Shown: positions 5,753-10,486 of the stretch, one piece after another
Layout of the letters: every line of letters starts with the position of its first letter
Numbering within the stretch: the stretch's first letter is position 1
DNA from: an uncultured Kineosporia sp.
GTDB taxonomy: Bacteria; Actinomycetota; Actinomycetes; Actinomycetales; Kineosporiaceae
NCBI GenBank assembly: GCA_937859855.1
Contig: CALMAR010000201.1
Span: 1-10,486 of the forward strand
DNA: 10,486 bases
Reading direction: 5' to 3'
Position numbers and translations under genes: made by a program
Notes under the pieces: model-generated
The model's database searches: none
The model's input: the letters and a program-made list of their open reading frames with translations, nothing else
Told to the model about the DNA's origin: nothing

Positions 5753-6820
5753 ATGAGTCCTGCGTCGAAGTCAGCGCCGAGGTCAGCGCGGCCCCGCGAT
5801 CCGGTGGCTGATCTGCGCCGGATCGCTTTCCTGCTCGAGCGATCCCTGGCCTCCAGCTATCGGGTCAAGGCGTTCCGGGGGGCCGCGGCCGCGCTGCTGC
5901 CGCTCGGGCAGCCGGAGCTCCAGGAACGCGCCGCCGACGGCTCGTTGACCGAGCTCAAGGGCATCGGCGACAAGACCGCTGAGGTCATCGCCGAGTCCAT
6001 GTCCGGGCACCAGCCGGAGTACCTGGCCCGGCTGGAGGCAGAGGCACCGGGCGTGGTCGATACCGGCGGCGAACAGCTGCGCAAGGAGTTGCGCGGAGAT
6101 CTGCACAGTCACTCGGACTGGTCGGACGGCGGCTCTCCCCCGGCTGAAATGGCTTGGACGGCAAAGGAACTGGGCCACGAGTACCTTGCCCTGACCGATC
6201 ACTCCGCTCGGCTCACGGTGGCCAACGGATTGTCCGCCGACCGGCTGCGACGCCAGCTGGAGATTGTCCAGGCGATCAACCAGCAGCTCGCGCCGTTCCG
6301 GATGCTGACCGGGATCGAAGTGGACATCCTGGAGGACGGAAGCCTGGATCAGGAACCTGGGCTGCTGGCCCAGCTGGACGTCGTGGTGGCCAGCGTGCAT
6401 TCGAAGCTCGCGATGCCGGCTCCAGCGATGACCCGGCGGATGCTGGCCGCGATCGAGAACCCGAACACCGACATCCTGGGTCACTGCACGGGCCGGATGG
6501 TTAAGGCCCGCGAGGGCCGCAATCCCAAGGGCCGCCCCGAATCCCAGTTCGACGCAGCCGCGGTGTTCGCGGCCTGCGCGGAACACGGTACAGCGGTCGA
6601 GATCAACAGCAGGCCGGAACGCCTAGACCCGCCCCGGCGGCTGCTCAGTCAGGCGGCCGAAGCCGGCTGCATGTTCTCCATCGACACCGACGCCCATGCA
6701 CCGGGGCAGTTGGACTGGCAGGGCAATGGCGCAGCCCGGGCGGTGGAGTGCGGAGTGCAGGTCAGCCAGGTGATCAACGCGCTGCCCCTGGACCAGCTGC
6801 TGGCCTGGACCGGCGACTAG
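5753..6820 (+). CDS. Helix-hairpin-helix plus PHP domain protein (PolX-like, polymerase core absent)
   Basis: A 355-residue protein with two parts known from bacterial family X DNA polymerases. Residues about 17-95 look like the N-terminal 8-kDa helix-hairpin-helix domain (IAFLLERSLASSYRVKAFR, then LKGIGDKTAEVI at 68-79). Residues about 113-340 are a PHP phosphoesterase with a full metal-ligand set: His118 and His120 (DLHSHSDWSDG), Asp125, His150 (LTDHSA), Glu189 (GIEVDI), His216 (VASVHS), His244 (DILGHCTGR), and Asp313 and His315 (DTDAH). The nucleotidyl-transferase palm that normally lies between these domains in full-length PolX (about 570 residues) is missing. PHP domains of this kind hydrolyse phosphoesters with Mn, Zn or Fe; in PolX they give 3'-5' exonuclease activity. 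A DNA-end-processing nuclease role is therefore plausible. Annotation as histidinol-phosphatase would be a weaker alternative. The ATG follows GAGAGG by eight bases. The gene is divergent from the crotonase pair. Confidence 0.9.
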   Translation: MSPASKSAPRSARPRDPVADLRRIAFLLERSLASSYRVKAFRGAAAALLPLGQPELQERAADGSLTELKGIGDKTAEVIAESMSGHQPEYLARLEAEAPGVVDTGGEQLRKELRGDLHSHSDWSDGGSPPAEMAWTAKELGHEYLALTDHSARLTVANGLSADRLRRQLEIVQAINQQLAPFRMLTGIEVDILEDGSLDQEPGLLAQLDVVVASVHSKLAMPAPAMTRRMLAAIENPNTDILGHCTGRMVKAREGRNPKGRPESQFDAAAVFAACAEHGTAVEINSRPERLDPPRRLLSQAAEAGCMFSIDTDAHAPGQLDWQGNGAARAVECGVQVSQVINALPLDQLLAWTGD

Positions 6821-6922
6821 CGGCGGCCCGAGCTGCGCCCGGGCGCCGGGGCCGGCCACGACAAGCTGGTGACCCCGTCAGCAGAGGCAGGCCGGCGTCC
6901 CTGACCCGCCGTCTCCGCCCGC

Positions 6923-6937
6923 TCAGACGGGGTCTGA
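6923..6937. terminator. Hairpin in the gap between convergent genes
   Basis: TCAGAC (6923-6928), loop GGG and GTCTGA (6932-6937), followed by TTT on the plus strand, form a small perfect hairpin about 100 bp after the PHP gene stop and about 80 bp beyond the P450 stop on the other strand. It is the best terminator candidate in this 198-bp region. The region also has a self-complementary GCGCCCGGGCGC at 6835-6846, 15 bp after the PHP gene stop. I see no gene in 6821-7018. Confidence 0.4.
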
Positions 6938-7018
6938 TTTCGACCATCGCTGAACCTCGACGAGGATGCAATAGCCCAGCAGCCGGGAAATGCTTCGCCG
7001 TCGCTTGTCTTCGCCGCA

Positions 7019-8491
7019 TCAGGAGGCGGCCGAGCGGCCCGGACGAGATGAGATCACAAGCGGCAGACCGCCTTTCGGCCGGAGAGTGACCAGCGCGTCA
7101 ACCGCCGGGGCCGCAGTACCGGGAGGACGGCGGACCTGGTGCTCGCGCAGCAGCTGGGCCAGCACCAGGGTGGCCTGCATCAGGGCCAGATCGCGGCCGA
7201 TGCAGAGCCTGGGCCCCGCCCCGAACGGCAGATATCCGTCCCGGCGGCCGGCGTCCACCAGGAATCGTTCCGGATCGAACCTCAGCGGCTGCGGCCAGTC
7301 CTCACTCCGGCGGTGCAGAAGCCAGGGGCTGAGAATGATCAGCGTTCCGGCCGGAACCCGCACCCCCGCGACCAGATCCGGTCCAACCGCGCGGCGGGTG
7401 ATCACCCAGGCCGGCGGATACAGCCGCAGCGACTCGCGGACCACGGCGCGCAGATAGGGCAGCGCGGGCAGGTCGTCCCAGCCGGGTGAGCCACCCGCCA
7501 GCACAAGATCGAGCTCGGCGTGCAGCCGGTCCTGGACCCGCGGATCGTCGGCCAGCAGGGCCAGCGTCCAGGTCAGCGACGACGCCACCGTTTCGTGCCC
7601 GGCGATGATCATCGTGACCAGCTCGTCCCGCACCTCGGTGCCAGTGAGCACCCCCGCGTCCTGCGCCTGCAGCAGCAGGCCGAGCAGGTCCTGCGGAACG
7701 GCGCCTGGTCCGGCCGCACTTACCGGGCCGGCCGAGCCGGGCGAGTGGACCGGGTCGGGAACGGCCCGGCGGTGTGCGATCAGCTCCCGGCAGGCGTGAT
7801 CGAGGGTCTGCACTGCCCGGCGCTGACGTCGCTGGGCCGGAGTCGGGATCCGGGCCAGCGGGCCCACCAGGGGGGAACGAGCCCTGGCCACCACGGCCTG
7901 CAGGGCGGCGTCAACGGCGTTGATCACTCGCTGCCCATCCGGCCCGGCGGACTGGGAGAACAGGCAGGCAGTGACCACATCCAGCATCACCCGCATCGCG
8001 GCGGCGTCGGCGTCCACCAGCCGTCCAGCACCCTGGCCGGCCGGGTCGGCCCCGAACGGCGCCCCGTCCCACAAGCCGGGCGCGGAAGCGGCGCGCAGAG
8101 TGGTTCTGGCCAGGTCGGGCAGCACGGCGGCGTGAAAGGCGGGCTGGACGGCACGACGGTGCCGCCGCCAATCCGGGCCGTCGGAGGTGAGCAGGCCGAG
8201 GCCGGTCACCGCGGAGAGCGCGCCGTACTGGATGGTCGCTTTGGTGTAGTTGCGATGATTGGCTTGCAGCACGTGCCGAGCCGCGTCTGGAGTGTTCGCC
8301 AGCAGCACTGGGGGGCCAAGAATGGGAAGGGCAACCAGGTCACCCCACCGGCTGACCGCCCGTTCCAGCCACGCGAGCGGACTACGGGAAATCGCCGGAA
8401 TCGCCCGGATCATCTCCACCGGCACCGGCCCATCCGCATCCAGCGGCGTGTACCGGGCGTTCCGGCGGCGAGTCGTGGCGGCCGTGCTCAC
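7019..8491 (-). CDS. Cytochrome P450
   Basis: A 490-residue heme-thiolate monooxygenase with all landmarks: C-helix WRRHRR (Trp108, Arg112), I-helix AGHETV (297-302) with the oxygen-activating acid-alcohol pair (Glu300-Thr301), K-helix ESLRLYPP (Glu353 and Arg356), FDPERF (405-410) and the heme loop FGAGPRLCIGRD with Cys430 as the iron ligand. There is no N-terminal membrane anchor, so it should be soluble. Its length, AGHET, and a K-helix with LYPPAW resemble the eukaryote-like, fatty-acid- or terpenoid-oxidising P450s rather than the shorter class of about 400 residues usual in actinomycetes; the substrate cannot be read from sequence. No ferredoxin or reductase gene is nearby, so partners must be encoded elsewhere. 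A GTG start at 8491 is used, without a clear ribosome site, 28 bp after the DUF3618 gene; co-transcription with that gene and the peroxiredoxin is likely. Residues about 242-265 are a Pro/Gly/Ala-rich insert. Confidence 0.95.
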   Translation of the reverse strand: MSTAATTRRRNARYTPLDADGPVPVEMIRAIPAISRSPLAWLERAVSRWGDLVALPILGPPVLLANTPDAARHVLQANHRNYTKATIQYGALSAVTGLGLLTSDGPDWRRHRRAVQPAFHAAVLPDLARTTLRAASAPGLWDGAPFGADPAGQGAGRLVDADAAAMRVMLDVVTACLFSQSAGPDGQRVINAVDAALQAVVARARSPLVGPLARIPTPAQRRQRRAVQTLDHACRELIAHRRAVPDPVHSPGSAGPVSAAGPGAVPQDLLGLLLQAQDAGVLTGTEVRDELVTMIIAGHETVASSLTWTLALLADDPRVQDRLHAELDLVLAGGSPGWDDLPALPYLRAVVRESLRLYPPAWVITRRAVGPDLVAGVRVPAGTLIILSPWLLHRRSEDWPQPLRFDPERFLVDAGRRDGYLPFGAGPRLCIGRDLALMQATLVLAQLLREHQVRRPPGTAAPAVDALVTLRPKGGLPLVISSRPGRSAAS

Positions 8492-8519
8492 CGGCGGCGC
8501 AGGGGCACCAGGACAGCGA

Positions 8520-8891
8520 TCACTTTCGCCGGCGCAGCCAGATCAGGCCGGCTCCGGCCGCGAGTACCGCCGCGCCAGCCGCCGCCAGCCGCTCGGTACG
8601 AAGCTGGCCATCGGGGGTATGGGTAGCGGCCTGGATCCTCGCCTGGATCTGGTCAAGCGCCCGGCGGGCGAGCGCCTTCGGGGTGGCCCGCGAAGTGAGC
8701 TCGTCGATGGTGGCAGCCAGGTGTTCACGGCGAGCCTGGATCTGGGCCTCCAGCGTGTCCGCGGATCCGGGCTTCATCACCGTCATCCTGGCCGCGGGAG
8801 CGACGACGTCATCCACCGGCGACGAAGCGCTGCGGGAACCCCGGCGCCGATCGGACACCTCCCGGTTCGGGTCATCCGCCTCGGTGCTCAT
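8520..8891 (-). CDS. DUF3618-family small membrane protein
   Basis: A 123-residue protein. Residues about 45-85 (TLEAQIQARREHLAATIDEL, then TSRATPKALARRA) match the DUF3618 pattern: a charged helix with a conserved LAxTIDEL-x-R-x-P block. One hydrophobic segment (about 102-118) ends in LRRRK, giving a C-terminal tail anchor with the basic end probably in the cytoplasm. The function of the family is unknown. The ATG at 8891 shares its A with the TGA of the upstream peroxiredoxin gene (TGATG), which supports this start and translational coupling. However, the first 35 residues are polar low-complexity, and Met36 or Met39 would give a more family-typical length. DUF3618 genes beside bcp genes are, as I recall, seen in other actinobacteria, so the pairing is probably conserved rather than accidental. 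Confidence 0.82.
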   Translation of the reverse strand: MSTEADDPNREVSDRRRGSRSASSPVDDVVAPAARMTVMKPGSADTLEAQIQARREHLAATIDELTSRATPKALARRALDQIQARIQAATHTPDGQLRTERLAAAGAAVLAAGAGLIWLRRRK

Positions 8892-9355
8892 CAGATCCCC
8901 AGCTCCGAACGCAGAGCCGCGACGTGACCAGTGGCCTTGACGTTGTAGCGCGCCAGCTGGACGTTGCCGGCCGGATCAACCACCACCGTGGACCGGATCA
9001 CCCCGACCGACTTCTTGCCGTACAGATTCTTCTCACCCCAAGCCCCCCACGCCTCGAGCACCTGGTGATCCGGGTCCGACAGCAGCGGATAGGTGATGTG
9101 GTCGTGCTGGATGAACGTGGTCAGCTTGTCCGGGCTATCCGGAGAGATGCCGAGCACCTCGAACCCCTGAGCGTGCAAAGCGTCCAGGCTGTCCCGGAAG
9201 TCGCAGGCCTGGGTAGTGCATCCCGGCGTCATCGCGGCCGGATAGAAGTAAACCACCACGTGCTGGCCACGCAGGTCGGAAAGGGTCACCTGAGAACCGT
9301 CGGCGCTGGTCAGGGTGAAGTCGGGCGCCGGATCCCCGGCGTCGAGTCTGGGCAA
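8891..9355 (-). CDS. bcp: Thioredoxin-dependent thiol peroxidase (Bcp/PrxQ peroxiredoxin)
   Basis: A 154-residue peroxiredoxin of the Bcp/PrxQ class that reduces hydrogen peroxide and organic or lipid hydroperoxides with electrons from thioredoxin. The peroxidatic Cys46 lies in YPAAMTPGCTTQACDFRD and the resolving Cys51 is five residues on, the intramolecular pair typical of this class. The opening GDPAPDFTL, the GISPDSPDKL segment and RSTVVVDPAGN are also diagnostic. There is no signal peptide, so it is cytoplasmic. Family members often have FYPKAxTPGCT; here it is YPAAMTPGCT, a minor variation. The start is TTG at 9355, set by a strong AAGGAG six bases upstream (9362-9367). Its TGA overlaps the ATG of the DUF3618 gene by one base. 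It is the first gene of a probable three-gene operon with a P450, divergent from the transglycosylase gene. Confidence 0.95.
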   Translation of the reverse strand: MPRLDAGDPAPDFTLTSADGSQVTLSDLRGQHVVVYFYPAAMTPGCTTQACDFRDSLDALHAQGFEVLGISPDSPDKLTTFIQHDHITYPLLSDPDHQVLEAWGAWGEKNLYGKKSVGVIRSTVVVDPAGNVQLARYNVKATGHVAALRSELGI

Positions 9356-9361
9356 GGTCAG

Positions 9362-9367
9362 CTCCTT
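9362..9367 (-). promoter_or_regulatory. Ribosome-binding site deciding the TTG start of bcp
   Basis: AAGGAG on the minus strand, six bases before TTG at 9355. It is the best Shine-Dalgarno match among the minus-strand genes here, and it fixes the unusual start codon. The remaining gap, 9368-9548, must hold both divergent promoters. Confidence 0.7.
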
Positions 9368-9475
9368 CAGGTGTGGCCGTGGGGTCCGGTCTATCAGACG
9401 GCGCCGTTGACTTCACGCCGAGATCGATCATCTGCCCTCAGGCATCGCTTAGGGCTGAGACGACGGACTCTTGAA

Positions 9476-9481
9476 TAAATT
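9476..9481 (+). promoter_or_regulatory. Possible -10 box of the transglycosylase gene
   Basis: TAAATT fits TANNNT and lies in a conspicuous AT-rich patch (9470-9487) inside otherwise GC-rich DNA, about 70 bases before the presumed start codon. No convincing -35 accompanies it. The patch is the only promoter-like element I can see in this intergenic region, and I recognise no riboswitch there. Confidence 0.3.
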
Positions 9482-9548
9482 TTGAGATTCGGTCGAAAAC
9501 TCCGGATTTCCGAACGAAACTGCTGAGGTGCGCCGTCACCAAGCTCTC

Positions 9549-10486
9549 ATGATCGCTGGGCGGGTGGCCGTGACCCACTGGCGGATCCTGTGCCTGGTGA
9601 CGGCCGCTGGCCTGTTCACGATCGCCGGCGCTCAGAACTCACTGTCGCCGAACCTGACCGAGTTCTCGGTTCAGGGTTCATCCGCGGCGCCCCGGGCGAC
9701 GCCGGATCACGAGGTGCAGAACTGGCTGCTGGGTACCGTGACGACGTCGCCGTCCCCCAGTGCCACCGGCCGGCCGGCCTCCTCCACCCAGGCCAGCGCC
9801 ATTGCCACCGCTTACACGGCCTCGCTGACCAGCACCGGAATCCCGGCGCTGGCCTATCAGGCCTACTTGGCCGCAGCCAGCGAACTGGCCGTCACCGACC
9901 CGTCCTGCCATCTGAGCTGGAGCGTGCTGGCCGGGATCGGGCGAGTGGAAAGCAATCACGGCCGGTTCGGCGGATCAGTGATCAACTCGCTGGGCGTGGT
10001 GACACCACCGATCCTGGGCGTCCGGCTGGACGGGTCCCGACCAGGCACCGCCGCGATCCACGACTCCGACAATGGCCGATACGACGGCGACCCGGTGAGC
10101 GACCGGGCGGTCGGGCCGATGCAGTTCCTGCCCGGTACCTGGCAGATGTACGGAGCTGGGGCGGACCCGCAGAACATGCGCGCCGCCGCCCTGGCCGCAG
10201 GCCGCTACCTGTGCGCCGGAGGCACGTCGATGGCCACCCAGCCGGGTCGGTGGGCGGCGGTATATCGGTACAACCACTCGGATTCCTACGTGTCGACCGT
10301 GCTCGCGCTGGCGGATTCTTACTTGGCGGGCCACACCGTGCCGCTTCCCGGACGCCCTCCGCTCACCACCACCGACGAGCACGTCCAGCCGGCCACCCCA
10401 CCTGGTCCGCCTCCAGCGGTTCCACCACCGCCGTCTCGCCCAGCGCCGCCGGTCATGCCGACCCAGACCCCCGCGCCGACCCAGAC
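9549..10486 (+). CDS. Lytic murein transglycosylase with proline-rich tail, 3' end missing
   Basis: The frame is open from ATG 9549 to the window edge (312 residues seen), so the gene is partial. The N-terminus has a basic start and a hydrophobic stretch (about 11-28), a signal peptide or anchor. A variable Ser/Thr/Pro linker follows, then a lysozyme-like domain (about 95-262) of the MltB/SLT2 type. SVLAGIGRVESNHGRFGG holds the likely catalytic Glu134, and AVGPMQFLPGTW (188-199) and VYRYNHSDSYV (238-248) are the other hallmarks. It would cleave the MurNAc-GlcNAc bond of peptidoglycan outside the membrane. From about residue 268 the protein becomes Pro/Thr/Ala-rich, probably a wall-spanning tail. 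Cys120 and Cys222 could pair in a disulfide. An in-frame GTG at 9528 would add seven residues with two arginines; neither start has a good ribosome site. Confidence 0.92.
   Translation, partial: MIAGRVAVTHWRILCLVTAAGLFTIAGAQNSLSPNLTEFSVQGSSAAPRATPDHEVQNWLLGTVTTSPSPSATGRPASSTQASAIATAYTASLTSTGIPALAYQAYLAAASELAVTDPSCHLSWSVLAGIGRVESNHGRFGGSVINSLGVVTPPILGVRLDGSRPGTAAIHDSDNGRYDGDPVSDRAVGPMQFLPGTWQMYGAGADPQNMRAAALAAGRYLCAGGTSMATQPGRWAAVYRYNHSDSYVSTVLALADSYLAGHTVPLPGRPPLTTTDEHVQPATPPGPPPAVPPPPSRPAPPVMPTQTPAPTQ

Noticed and set aside
5783..6586. Minus-strand open frame of 267 codons
   Set aside because: It lies inside the PHP gene on the other strand; the product resembles no family and the plus-strand gene has a full metal-site set.
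6835..6846. GCGCCCGGGCGC palindrome after the PHP gene as a terminator
   Set aside because: The symmetry leaves at most a four-base stem with a four-base loop; short palindromes of this kind are expected in such GC-rich DNA. It is mentioned only as part of the gap.
7520..8626. Long plus-strand open frame (368 codons) opposite the P450
   Set aside because: It is antisense to a P450 with every conserved motif, its product is low-complexity and rich in Arg, Gly and Gln, and such antisense frames are normal in very GC-rich DNA.
9368..9548. c-di-AMP (ydaO-type) riboswitch ahead of the transglycosylase, as known for some actinobacterial wall hydrolases
   Set aside because: I could not find the conserved ydaO blocks in this region, and no convincing nested stems are present.
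10350..10486. Pro-rich repeat stretch as a tandem repeat or CRISPR-like array
   Set aside because: It is simply the coding sequence of the transglycosylase's proline-rich tail; no regular repeat unit or spacer is present.

Overview
The window is high-GC DNA with strongly G/C-ending codons, TTG/GTG starts and short or absent Shine-Dalgarno leaders. Together with the gene families present, this points to a chromosome of Actinomycetota. I cannot place it below phylum or class.

Bases 1 to about 1819 are the end of an integrated actinobacterial integrative and conjugative element (AICE, pSAM2 type). It shows, in the order known from pSAM2, the C-terminal end of a RepSA-like replication initiator, a small MerR-like excisionase and a complete tyrosine integrase. 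The integrase gene points at the 3' end of a tRNA-Lys(CUU) gene (1819-1894, minus strand). This is the expected geometry for an element inserted in a tRNA: the 5' half of the tRNA belongs to the chromosome and the 3' half is restored by the element. The att core should lie in about 1819-1865; its partner copy lies left of the window. The transfer genes of the element are also outside.

Bases 1895 to the end are chromosomal genes. Four minus-strand genes run from 5674 down to 1949: a dienoyl-CoA isomerase-like crotonase, an enoyl-CoA isomerase-like crotonase 24 bp downstream (together a likely auxiliary beta-oxidation pair for unsaturated acyl-CoA), a membrane-anchored CAP/SCP-domain protein, and a pirin. 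The 147-bp gap before the CAP gene holds a nested set of inverted repeats that looks like a structured RNA, with two mutually exclusive pairings near its 3' end. A divergent gene (5753-6820, plus) encodes a helix-hairpin-helix plus PHP protein that looks like DNA polymerase X without its polymerase core.

Convergent to it is a minus-strand operon (9355 to 7019): a TTG-started Bcp/PrxQ peroxiredoxin, a DUF3618 small membrane protein whose start overlaps the peroxiredoxin stop (TGATG), and a cytochrome P450 28 bp further on. Divergent from this operon, a secreted or anchored lytic transglycosylase with a proline-rich tail starts near 9549 and runs off the right edge. No gene-free stretch exceeds 200 bp, and I see no CRISPR array, rRNA or insertion sequence. 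The least ordinary items are the structured leader at 4024-4113, the polymerase-less PolX-like protein, and the peroxiredoxin-DUF3618-P450 operon.
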